Below, in pieces: positions 54,562 to 64,000 of a stretch of DNA of 64,000 bases (position 1 is the first letter of the stretch; each line of letters starts with the position of its first letter). Source of the DNA: Diadema setosum (taxonomy: Eukaryota; Echinodermata; Echinoidea; Diadematoida; Diadematidae); NCBI GenBank assembly GCA_033980235.1, contig CM067070.1, positions 3,692,978-3,756,977 on the forward strand, in the 5' to 3' direction. The notes under the pieces were generated by a model that saw only the letters and a list, made by a program, of their open reading frames with translations, searched no databases and had not been told where the DNA came from. A program made the translations under genes and the position numbers.

Positions 54562-54936
54562 CAGAGATGCCAAGTTCAAAAAACTTTTATGAGTGAGATT
54601 TTTATAACTCGGCGTCTCGGCGCTCACGCGCATGCGCACGCGAACGAGGAGGGTGTCCCCCTCCCATGGTAGGGAGCTTTTTTAAATCATTAGCTCTTAA
54701 TGATGCGATCTGGTGCATACTTAAGTGACTATTTTTTACTAATTTTGAAAGGCAAAAGGGAAATATACCTTCAATTGCAACTATCACTCTAATCCTTTGA
54801 GCTATGCTCCTTATTTTTGGCCCAAATTGCAGACTTCACCAGATGCGTGAGAAAAAATGGGTGCCATGCGTGAGATCGTGAGACAGACCCTAAATGCTTG
54901 AGTCTCACGCAGAATGCGTCAGACTTGGTAGCTCTG
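54562..54936. mobile_element. 375-bp hAT-like MITE (CAGAGATGCCAAGT ends)
   Basis: Left CAGAGATGCCAAGTT, right inverse GACTTGGTAGCTCTG. Flanking GGTGGGG occurs on both sides, suggestive of a target duplication. Confidence 0.65.
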
Positions 54937-55682
54937 GTGGGGTGTAATAAAAGTGTCCATTCGGGACATGAGAGTTGGAGTTGGCAAACATGGCGTGCAC
55001 AGTCGCAGTCATTCGGTGCTGATCCAAGAATGTTTTGTCGGTGTATGACAATTGTTATGTCGGTGCTGACGGGTGTTCTGTTGGTGCATGACATGTGGGG
55101 AACTTGTCCGGGAAATGAACATGCAAACAAGCTGTCTTTTGGGTTGTTATTTCGGTGTTTGGTACATCGTTGTAATGATTGATGCCCGTTGGAGGTATGT
55201 GTAGTGTTCGCACTAATGTGAGATGTGTACACAGGGTAGCGAACGTAACAGTGTCGTTCGTTCGTAGCGGTATTGTATACTGCGTGACATTGCACGGTAT
55301 GTGTAATGGGGCTGCGTTAGCAGTAGTTGTGAATGGAAGTGCGATTCGTGAAGCGATGCGATGAGTATGTTTTGCGCACTTGTACTGGTCTTCTCGCTAG
55401 CTGAATTCCAGGGTTGCAGCATTGATTGCTGGAAAGGAAGGGTACGTATTATCGTTTCCTTTATGTCCTTCTATCAGATTAGTGTGTCACTTTCTGGTTA
55501 TTTGGATGAGCATCGTTAGATGTGGCTTTACGAGGAAATTGGCCTCGAGATATACGAGCGTTTGTCAGGTCTGAATTGCTTAGCAATTCTCGTAGTTCGG
55601 TACGCAGTGGAGGGTACACTGTAGGAGGTTGCGTTAGCGACGTAGTCTTGAAATCTAGTCGGAAAGCTAGATGTGAATAATC
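54937..55682 (+). other. Leader region of the Ty3/Gypsy element
   Basis: No gene. It is GC-richer than the flanks and probably contains the 5' LTR/leader of the retroelement below, but I could not match it to a 3' LTR. Confidence 0.35.
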
Positions 55683-56981
55683 ATGGCAGCCAAGTTCGAT
55701 GCTGCAGAGTTTGTGAAAGACGTCACTCTTGGTAGATTGAGAGGGTTAGTGAAAGCCCAATTGATTGAGATTGCAACTCATGTTGATGCTGATATCAGAG
55801 AGTGTAGTCGAAAGAAAGAAATCTTTGCAGTTCTGGTGAAGAAGCTTGAACTGGGTGGTGTCGAAAATGAACACATAGACCAGAGTGAGAGTACAGATGA
55901 GATTGAGAGTGCTGGTAGAAAAAATGCTCCAAGTACTACAACTACGTGTACTACTAGACCTAGTGAGATGAGGGTAGATTCCACACAACTAGAACTGGCA
56001 AGATTGGAGTTAGAAAAGAAAAAAAAAAGAAGGCAGAAAATCTTAAGACTGGAACAAGAGTTAATGCAACGTCAAATTGAGTTGACCCATGCCCAGGCCA
56101 GTAGCGTCCCAGGGGATAGGCCTAATGTTACTATGTCGAGACCAAAGACGCCTGACATTGCAAAAATGGCGAACACAGTCCCCCGCTTTGATGGAGAGGA
56201 TGTAGACTCTTTCTTTTTCTCCTTTGAGAGAATAGCCAGGAATTTGGAGTGGGAGAAGAAATATTGGTCTATGATAGTACAACAAAAGCTCACAGGCAAG
56301 GCACATTCAGTAGTGTCGGCTTTCTCGGATGAGGAGGCAAATAACTATGACACAGTTAAGGAAGCAGTCCTTCTTGCCTATTAGTTAGTCCCAGAAGCCT
56401 ACAGACAACAGTTTCGAGGATACAGGAGAGGTTCGGGACAGACCTACGTAGACTTTCAGAGAGAAAAAGAAATTCTGTTTGATCGATGGGTTCGATCAAT
56501 GAAAGTAGATCTCACTTATGACAATTTGAGAGAGATAGTGTTGATGGAGGAGTTCAAGAAATCGACACCTCCAGATCTGAGAACATATTTGGAAGATCGA
56601 AGAGTACATGATGTAAAGAGTGCAGCAGTCACCGCTGACCAGTTTGAGTTGACACATAAAGTGAAAACAAAAAGTCCTGAGGGAAAGAGGAAGTTTGATC
56701 AGTTGAGAAATCCTGACACTCAAAAGTGGCACGGTAGTCATAGTGAACGCAGGGATAAAGTAAAGACTGAATCACAGAAAGAGCGACCAAAATCGCCACG
56801 GCCTCAATACAAAGAAGTGAGATGCTTTTTCTGTGGGAAAACGGGTCACATTAAGTCTGAATTTAGGCGATTGCTGGAACAGAATGAAGCAAAAGAAAAA
56901 CAAAAGGAAAAAGCAACATATGGTTTAGTCCATGCAGACACACGTACACAGAGCAGTTCAGATGCTGAAACAAAACTTTAA
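55683..56981 (+). pseudogene. Gag with SCAN-like capsid, interrupted by a stop
   Basis: Starts MAAKFDAAEFVKDVTLGRL. The N-terminal third is a helical and charged region with a Lys/Arg/Glu-rich coiled coil around residues 100-140. After an in-frame TAG at 56382-56384 the same frame continues with VPEAYRQQFRGY, TYVDFQREKEILFDRW and LMEEFKKSTPPDLRTYL, the helix pattern of SCAN/Gmr1 capsid domains. Near 56824 a zinc knuckle reads CFFCGKTGHIKSEF, where the final Cys of CCHC is replaced by Phe. Frame ends TAA at 56979-56981. Confidence 0.8.
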
Positions 56982-57405
56982 GAGAAACAGTACCAAGCAG
57001 CCACCAATGGCTTTGTTAAGTCAAGTGTAAATGATGAACGGCGTCATCCAAATGTGAAAAGCAGTGTCTCAAAAATGACAGATACATGTTCAAGTCGTCG
57101 TGTGGATGAAAAGTACAAGGACTTCATTTCCAAGGGTACAGTTACCATTGCTGAATTTAGAGTACCGGTTGTCATCCTTCGTGATACTGGAGCTACACAG
57201 TCCCTCATGGTAGGAGATGTGAAGAGTATGCCCCTAGATTGTAACACGGGTAGAAAGGTACTGATACATGATGTCAATGGAGGAACTCAGGCGGTCCCTC
57301 TTTTCCGAGTGAATTTGGATAGTGGACTGATTTCAGGGGAAGTGATTGTGGGAATTGTTCCATTTCTCCCCATGGATGGAGTTTCCTTTTTGCTTGGTAT
57401 ACCTT
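56982..57405 (+). pseudogene. Retroelement aspartic protease region
   Basis: Continues in the same frame as Gag after the TAA at 56979. It carries VTIAEFRVPVVILRDTGATQ, the retropepsin active-site DTGA, followed by a SLM segment and a MDGVSFLLG flap/end region. The frame is lost near 57405. It would process Gag-Pol into mature proteins in an intact element. Confidence 0.75.
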
Positions 57406-58400
57406 GCAGGAGGTCGAGTGAGTGTCCTTCCGGTTGTTTCTGAAGTCCCAGTGTACCAGCGGGAAACCGAAAAACTGGTCGATGAATTCCCAGAAGTATT
57501 TCCAACATGTGCTATCACAAGGTTTCGAGCAAGTGAAGCAGAGTGTGAGAGAAAGGAGTCTGAAAGTGAAATTTCTCTTGGTGACACATACTTTGGAAAG
57601 GTGACTAGTGAAGGTGAAAGAGAACAAAGTTGGGAGGAAGGTGTGTTCAGTCAGCCGGCTTTAATCAAAGCACAGATGGAAGATGAGGAGTTGTTGAAGT
57701 TGAGAGAGGGTGCATTGACTGTAGATGAGGCGAAGGGAGTGCCAGAATGTTTCTATGTAAAGTCTGGTGTTTTGATGAGGAAATGGCGTCCTCCAGATCG
57801 TCCCGCAGATGAGGACTGGACGGTTGTCGACCAGATAGTTGTTCCTCCGCCGTATCGAAAGGAAATTCTACGTCTTGCACATGAAATTCCAATGGCCGGA
57901 CACATGGGTGTCAAGAAGATTTTGTGTAGAATCAGAACTCACTTCTTCTGGCCCAAGATGAGAAAGGATGTGTCTGAATTTTGTCGAACGTGTCATAAAT
58001 GTCAAGTGGTAGGAAAACCACAACATGCCATGAGATCTGCGCCGTTGATTCCTATTCCGGCTTTTGAGGAGTTATTTAGCCGTGTGATGGTAGAAGACGT
58101 AGGTGCAGTTGTGAGTGAGAGTGTCGTACACAGTGCTGAGAAAAGTGCAGAAGAGTTTGAACATGATGCTCCAGATTCTCAGAGTGTGAGTTTCATGTCA
58201 GGAATGATTCCGCGAGTAGAGAACTCAAAGGCACTAGAAAATCCAGAGTTACTGCTCAGTCATATGTCAGATTCGGAGAGGCAAGATGTTGTCGACATCT
58301 TCCAGAAATTTCCGGAGGTTTACAGTGATACATTGGGCTGTGCGAAAGACACTGTTCATACAGTAGATGTTGGTAAAAATGCGCCCATATGCGCATATGC
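57406..58400 (+). pseudogene. Integrase N-terminal zinc finger and linker (core deleted)
   Basis: In a new frame: GGRVSVLPVVSEVPV, then the integrase HHCC finger with H in RLAHEIPMAGHMGVKKIL and the CRTCHKCQVVGKPQ cysteines, then PLIPIPAFEELFSRVMV. The following DDE catalytic core expected at about 150 residues is missing. The sequence passes directly to a linker (MSDSERQDVVDIFQKFPEVY) that normally precedes RT. The element could therefore not integrate by itself. Confidence 0.75.
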
Positions 58401-59132
58401 GCCCATCCATATCGGATTCATCCTGCTAAGAATCTGGCCAAATGCGAGTTCGGGAAAGCGTGTGTGACTTACCTAGGTCACAGAGTAGGCCGAGGTAGCG
58501 TCGCACCACGAGATGCCAAGGTCCGAGCCATCGTGGACTTCCCAGTGCCGTCATCGAAACGGGAGCTTCAGCGCTTCTTGGGAATGTGCGGATTCTACCG
58601 GAGATTCGTTCCCAACTTCAGTCACCTGGTGGTGCCCTTGACGGACCTGTTGAAAAAGGGTACAACGTTCCAGTGGTCGGCGAGCTGCCAGGATGCGTTC
58701 CAGAAGCTGAAGGCCGTCCTCATGAACGATCCCGTGCTCATCGCACCAAACTTCGAGAGGAGCTTCCAGCTAGCTACGGATGCTAGTGACCGAGGAGTAG
58801 GAGCCGTGCTACTTCAGGATGACGACAACGGACACAGCAAACCCGTGTGTTTCTTCTCCAAAAAACTGAATCGCCATCAGCAAAAGTATTCAACTGTGGA
58901 GAAGGAATGCCTCAGTGTCGTTCTAGCCGTGCAACATTTCGAAGCGTATTTGGACGGTGGAAGAGACATCGTGGTGTACACTGACCATAACCCATTGACA
59001 TTCTTAGAACGCTTCAAGCACAAGAATCAGCGTCTCTTCCGTTGGAGTTTGATTCTAGAGCCGTATCCACTGAGAATTGTGCACATAGCAGGAAAGTACA
59101 ACAAATTAGCAGACGCTTTGTCGCGAGTTTGA
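58389..59132 (+). pseudogene. RT C-terminal remnant plus RNase H domain
   Basis: After PYRIHPAK the sequence jumps to NLAKCEFGKACVTYLGHRVG, so the RT palm with the YxDD motif is absent. The connection region (FLGMCGFYRRFVPNFS) and RNase H (LATDASDRGVGAVLLQ, KECLSVVLAVQHFEAYL, VVYTDHNPLTFL, NKLADALSRV) are intact and open to the stop at 59132. This is typical Ty3/Gypsy sequence. Confidence 0.85.
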
Positions 59133-60092
59133 AACTGTGCGCGCGCTGATAATGTTGCCGAACGATAATTATATCAAATCTACAGTGAAACCTACATCAA
59201 GCTGAACATTTCAAACAGGACTCAAACCAGACAAGAAACTGATGTTGATTTATTTTTTTTATATATGACAGTGTATACATGTGTTTATGTATTCTCGTTC
59301 AGTTTTCTTCCTTTCCCAAGGAATTGTGAAGGAAGAAATTGTATTTATGCTAATCATGTTTGTTTTAAACGAAAACAGTGTATGTGAGTGATGCTAGGAA
59401 GTATGAGAAAGTACTAGTACACAATACAGAGTATTCTGTCTTTATAAGGAGACATCACTTGAAAAATTTGATGATATGTTACACGCCAAGCATTGTATGA
59501 TGTTTTGAAAACCCAACATTACAGGAAGCGTCAGGATACAACATTTGAGGTGTGTAAGATTACAGTGAAAGCTGTGCTTCAGTTCAAAGAATCAAAGGAT
59601 TCAGATTTGTATATGTACCGATACGTTACCGAGTTAATGCTAGCAAATGCAAAAACAGTATAGCAAAACACAACCGGCCAGTCACAGGAAGACTGTTGAT
59701 CAAATTTTGAGTTTTATATCAATTGATTTGTGTTTGTGTTGAACAAAAGAATTTATGTTGTTTTGTAGTCATGCAAAAGTGTTGAGTGACAGTGAGGCAT
59801 AAAGAAGCCAAGATGTTATAATGTCACTTTTGTAAATTAATAACCTGTATATGTACAATGTATTTCGTTACAGAGTGACAGCGTCACATTTGTGTGTCGA
59901 GTATGATCTCGATATATTCCAGAGTTTGCACATATATTACGACATCTTATCGCGTGACAGTACATATGTGTGAAGGGACAAAAAGAAATGTCCGATGGTT
60001 AAAATTTTGTTGTTGTTTTGGGTAACGTATGACGCAGAGTTGACATAAGTATAAGATGTATTAGCAAGTACATTGAGTAGATGTACACATGT
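59133..60092 (+). other. 3' flank of the Ty3/Gypsy element
   Basis: No gene. It should contain the 3' LTR, but no copy of it was found upstream of 55683 by eye. Confidence 0.35.
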
Positions 60093-60437
60093 ATCATCAC
60101 TAATACCAACTTTCAAAGCGGTAGCATCATTCATTCAAAGGTTATGAGAGTTGAAAGTGAAGAGTGTGCAAACGATATCAAGAAATGGAAACGGGCCTCT
60201 AAGACATACCTGATCACTTTATTTTCCCTCAAAAGAGGGTTGCAAAAAATCTGCTGAAAACACACTTTCCCACTCATGTTATTATCCCAAATTAAAGAAT
60301 AATGTAGAAGAAGGATAGCTCTTTTAGAAAATGCGAAAAACTCAACATTGAATATGATGACTCATTTTACCTGTTTTGAGTCCTCACGTAAAATCAAGGG
60401 CTGCGACTTTTTGTTCCTTTTGTCATGCACAGTCACA
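60093..60437 (+). mobile_element. R1 TIR element copy 13 (3' portion)
   Basis: CCAACTTTCAAAGCGGTAGC through GTCATGCACAGTCACA. The 5' half is missing. Confidence 0.8.
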
Positions 60438-60464
60438 CACATACACACACATACACACACGCAT

Positions 60465-60508
60465 ATAGATAGATAGATAGATGGATAGATAGATAGATAG
60501 ATAGATAG
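60465..60508 (+). repeat. GATA microsatellite
   Basis: ATAGATAG tetranucleotide run. Confidence 0.9.
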
Positions 60509-60520
60509 AAATAGATATAT

Positions 60521-60572
60521 GAGTGACCTCAGGGATCTCTCCAAAATCTTCGAGTAATCCCTGAGGTCACTC
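60521..60572. repeat. Short perfect inverted repeat
   Basis: GAGTGACCTCAGGGAT and ATCCCTGAGGTCACTC, 16 bp each, separated by 20 bp; could form a hairpin. Confidence 0.85.
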
Positions 60573-62084
60573 CAAAATGAGTGAAAATGAACATTTTCAC
60601 TCAAAATTCACTCCAATTTCACTCTAAATTCACTTTTTTTTTTGTATTCTCTTCTCCAAGAGCGAATATTTTCACTCGATTTTTTTAGAGAGTACAGAGT
60701 ATTTTAGGAATGGATATGCGGTAAAACATTATGACAATACACTGTATTTTAGTGGCCATTCCTTTTCTTAACGTCACGGCATGAAGACAATCATACTCTC
60801 TGTACAGATTTTGAATACAATATCGAGGGAGGTTTGCAATGACCGCCAGGCTATTCATTCTAATTAATTAATGTGTCGTGAGGAAAAATCAGTTTCATAT
60901 GGAATGCTTACATGCAGAAGGCCCTAAATCCACTTTTTAATCCCTCCTTTGGTAGTTTTGTTTTGTTTTGTTTTGGTTTTTTTTCTTTTTTTTTTTTATT
61001 TACATGCCTGAGTAGTATGTACACCATGTGCATTAAGCCGACCCTCATCCAACATTAAAACGTTTTAGGACCATTTTTTTAAGAATTGATGTGGAATACA
61101 TGTTGTTTTTCAAAGGGGCCTTAAAAAGCAACAGAAAACACAACACAACAAAGCATAGGAAGAAAAAACACATAAATTCTTGAAAAAAAATGCCTATGTC
61201 AACATTTTATATAAACTCTGTCCTGATTGGCTAAAGCCAAGGCACCATTGGCTTCACTGGCCAATCAGAATTCAACGCACAACCATGCAGCTGTGCAGCT
61301 TGAATACTGTGTGAGATATGCTATGAAATTACTGATTTACCCATGTCAAAGATGACGGTATTATTGTGAAGATAGTGGAGATTATGATATAACTAATTGT
61401 GATAATATTGAAGGTAATGACAAATAAAGATGATGACTTGCCAGAGGGAAGGTTAGCACTATCAAAAAGCATGCATTTATTTTACGCCTACTTGGTAGAG
61501 ATTACCCCTATGTAAAACAAACCTGCTCTCGCGTAATACAAACTGGACGGTGAATAAAGTGTCTGAGATATGGATACTGAAACGGTCTCAATGACGACTT
61601 GAACCGTTTGTCAAAATGGCTGACAGTTAACTCCTTTGCTGTGAATGTAAAAGTGCTAAAATCCGCTACAAAGAGGATGAGGAAATGCAAGGCGTAGATT
61701 AGCAATAGTGAATCTCCCTGCTACTGGCTGTAAATAGATATTGGTTTATTTTGACCAACATCTCGATTTGGGACAGCAGGTAGGTAGTGTGATATTTTAT
61801 CTTTAGCATTCTCTTCCATCAAATAAGTCCACTACTGAACATAAATTTGATTATCATAGTGTTATATGATAAAATCTTTAATAGGGAAAACATTCTGAGA
61901 AGCTGCAAGTTATAAACAAAAATGGGACCTTGAAAAAACTGTCGTCTTGATTAAACCAATTTAGATACTCGACTTTAAAATCTATAATCGTTTCTCATTA
62001 GAAATTTTTTGAAGAAAGAAGGCATACACATTTACTACAAATGTATAAAATATCTAACAAAGTGTGCCCAAGGTACATTTTATA
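60573..62084. other. Non-coding stretch
   Basis: AT-rich, with no gene or RNA recognised on either strand. Confidence 0.4.
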
Positions 62085-62783
62085 TGTGACACTGCACCTC
62101 AAAACAAACAAAAAGTCGCAAGACATGAATTTTTAGTTAAGACCATATTCTGAAAGAGCAGACTTCAAGCTTTAAAATGGCATATAACTCAAATCAAATA
62201 GACTCTCCTAACCTATCTAAATATTGGAAAGAAAGCACTAACTCAGGAAAAGTGTGAACTGAGAAAAGAGTCTTTGAAGTACAGTGACTATTCAAGCGCT
62301 TAATCTTTACCAAACCGTGCTGGCTGTGCAATGAATGGGACAAAAAAAAAAACAGGAAGTAAACCACCAGAGTAACAACAATGAAGGGATTATCAGATTA
62401 AACTGAAATTAAGCGTGCCTCATTAACACATTATGTCCATAATTACTGCCAACTTTCAGAGCAGTAACATTATATTTTCAAAAGTTATTAGAGTTGAAAG
62501 TGAAGAGTGTGGACAAGGTTTTTTTTTCAGAAATGAAAAAGGGATTCTAAAGACACACCTAATCACACTATTCTACCAAAAGAGTTCGAGATAAAGTGCT
62601 AAAAAACACACTTTCCTGCCCGTTTTATGATACCAAATTTTAGCATAAAGTAAAAGAAGACCCGCTCTTTCAGAAAATATGAAAAAGTCAAGTTCGGCTA
62701 GGTTGACCCATTTCACTTATTTTCAGTCCTCACGCAAAATCAGTGTGTGCGACTTTATGTTCGTTTTGAGGTGCACGGTCACA
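62085..62783 (+). mobile_element. R1 TIR element copy 14 (full length)
   Basis: TGTGACACTGCACCTCAAAA at the left and TGAGGTGCACGGTCACA at the right. 699 bp, with small poly-A and poly-T expansions relative to the 691-bp copies. Confidence 0.9.
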
Positions 62784-64000
62784 TATAATGTAACATTTTA
62801 TAGAAGTCGTAACATTTTTTTTTTTTCAATGTGAGAAAGGGTATGAAAACATTTTTTTTTTTTTTTTTTGTCTGAGGTAATACATAATTTGGGAAAAGAA
62901 CTCTGGAGACGTCCTGAGTTGGAATTAGTTTCTCAAATTTGAAATGTAAGCTTTCTTTGTTCAGTTTGAAACGAGCTGTTAATATTTCTCTGTTAATTTC
63001 AACAACTCTCCTGGAATACGCTGTATTTCTTTATTTTTATTCAGTCTTTTTCAATTTGGGACAATTTATGTTTTCAATCATTCGATTGTTGCTTCTTTCC
63101 TCTCCTTATATTTTTGTTATTGTTGGGGGTGCTAATTTCGAACAATAATTGCTATGGTGAAAGTGAAGAGGAGGGAGAAAAGAATTTACGTACACAGTGT
63201 GGAAGGCAGGTGTGATGAGCTATTTATCATTATCATTATTTTCCTACTGATGTAAAGCTCTGCTCCATTTTCATGGAGAGAATTTTTACTTCCTTTCATT
63301 ACTCTCCTGTATAAAGTGAAATATTGAATGAGGAGATCAGATATCAATTTTTTCTTCAAGCCACAGCATATACGAAAGACTTCCGGTTACAATCGGCATC
63401 TGATGTTCCTTTCTCTCCTCTTCCTCTTTTTCTTTCGATTCCACTTTTTCCTTCTGATATAGGGTTTATCTATTTGACAATGTTGCAGATAATAATTGTT
63501 ATATCGGATTGTATATCTAAGATGTGTAAATCATATCTGATTATAACTGATTACTTTGATTTTGTGTTAATACCCTCCAGTTGTTTGTCTTTTTTTTTCT
63601 TCAATTTGCAACATATATAATTTTTTTTTTGTTCTGGGTTGCGGTTTTCTTTTTCCTTTTCTTCATTTCTTTAATCAAATGACTGGTCTCGTTGTGTCAT
63701 GTAGCTAGATAATTCTCATTCATACTGTTTTTAGACCTTTTAGTGTCTCTGGTATGGGTTCAGATTCTGTGACCTTTTAACGAAAGTTTGTCCTATATAG
63801 AGATGCATATCATATTGCCGCATGGCCCAGAGTGTCCCTTTAAGAGTCAGCCCTGTTTGTTTCGTGCTTCGGCTGCTCCATGCATTCATACTGTTATTTG
63901 ATGTAGCCATACCGTAAGTTGAGTGACCTCAATAAGTGTATTTAAAGTTAGACTGGAGCAAGTATCATGCACCATTTTTTTTCACATTCTCAAACAAACC
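62784..64000. other. Non-coding stretch at the window end
   Basis: T-rich tracts (62814-62826, 62850-62870, 63618-63630). No gene recognised. Confidence 0.4.

Larger units (their letters stand above)
55683..59132 (+). mobile_element. Decayed Gmr1-like Ty3/Gypsy retrotransposon (gag-pol)
   Basis: Domain order along the element: Gag N-terminal region, SCAN-like capsid, zinc knuckle, protease, integrase N-terminal zinc finger, RT remnant, RNase H. Having integrase before RT is the Ty1/copia-like order described for Gmr1-like Ty3/Gypsy elements of deuterostomes, and the SCAN-like capsid fits the same lineage. In-frame stops at 56382 and 56979, frame changes near 57405 and 58400, and loss of the integrase and RT catalytic cores show it is dead. 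LTRs were not identified. Confidence 0.8.

Noticed and set aside
54789..55295. Minus-strand open frame of 168 codons
   Set aside because: Antisense to a MITE and the retroelement leader, with no domain or splice context.
54937..59950. LTR pair for the Ty3/Gypsy element
   Set aside because: No convincing direct repeat between the two flanks could be found by eye, so no LTR is called; a self-alignment would decide.

Overview
This is a eukaryotic, AT-rich, intron-rich and repeat-dense window. It most likely comes from a marine invertebrate deuterostome. An echinoderm, possibly a sea urchin, is my best guess, from the Gmr1-like Ty3/Gypsy element, the repeat style and the large-intron immunoglobulin-superfamily genes, but no species can be named from sequence alone.

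The gene content is a same-strand (minus) cluster of three immunoglobulin-superfamily receptor genes, labelled here from right to left. IgR-A (51063 down to 29826) has a signal-peptide exon, a V-type Ig exon, a second Ig exon, a fibronectin-III domain split over two exons, a transmembrane exon, and three tail exons ending in a tyrosine-rich C-terminus (YEEI, YSRP, YLAL). IgR-B (23679 down to about 7903) has a 57-nt signal-peptide exon, three Ig-like exons, two short Ser/Thr-rich stalk exons, a transmembrane exon, and small tail exons that include candidate 15-nt and 25-nt microexons. IgR-C (2203 leftward off the window) has a 57-nt signal exon and a 331-nt Ig exon closely related to the first two exons of IgR-B. 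Splice sites were read by eye. Every ectodomain junction after the signal exon is phase 1 and closes in frame. The tails are less certain: each gene has at least one junction whose phase does not close with the exons I can see.

Region by region: 1-2203 IgR-C start; 2204-7902 intergenic, with four tandem or abutting copies of a 691-bp TIR element (called R1 here); 7903-23679 IgR-B, whose intron after the transmembrane exon holds a 2.5-kb, 52-bp-unit minisatellite with a 311-bp higher-order period, and whose stalk introns hold a 1.8-kb TIR element; 23680-29825 intergenic, with a TTAA-flanked MITE, microsatellites and G/C-homopolymer foldbacks; 29826-51063 IgR-A, whose introns hold an 8.2-kb nest of TIR elements (34419-42591), several MITEs, TA tracts and a 5'-truncated LINE; 51064-55682 assorted short DNA elements; 55683-59132 a decayed Gmr1-like Ty3/Gypsy element (Gag with a SCAN-like capsid, protease, integrase zinc finger, then RT remnant and RNase H); 59133-64000 non-coding, with two more R1 copies.

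The three genes look like paralogous type-I membrane receptors that recognise something outside the cell through Ig domains. IgR-A also carries a plausible SH2-docking tail. That makes the locus a candidate invertebrate immune or self-recognition receptor cluster, which is an inference from domain architecture only.
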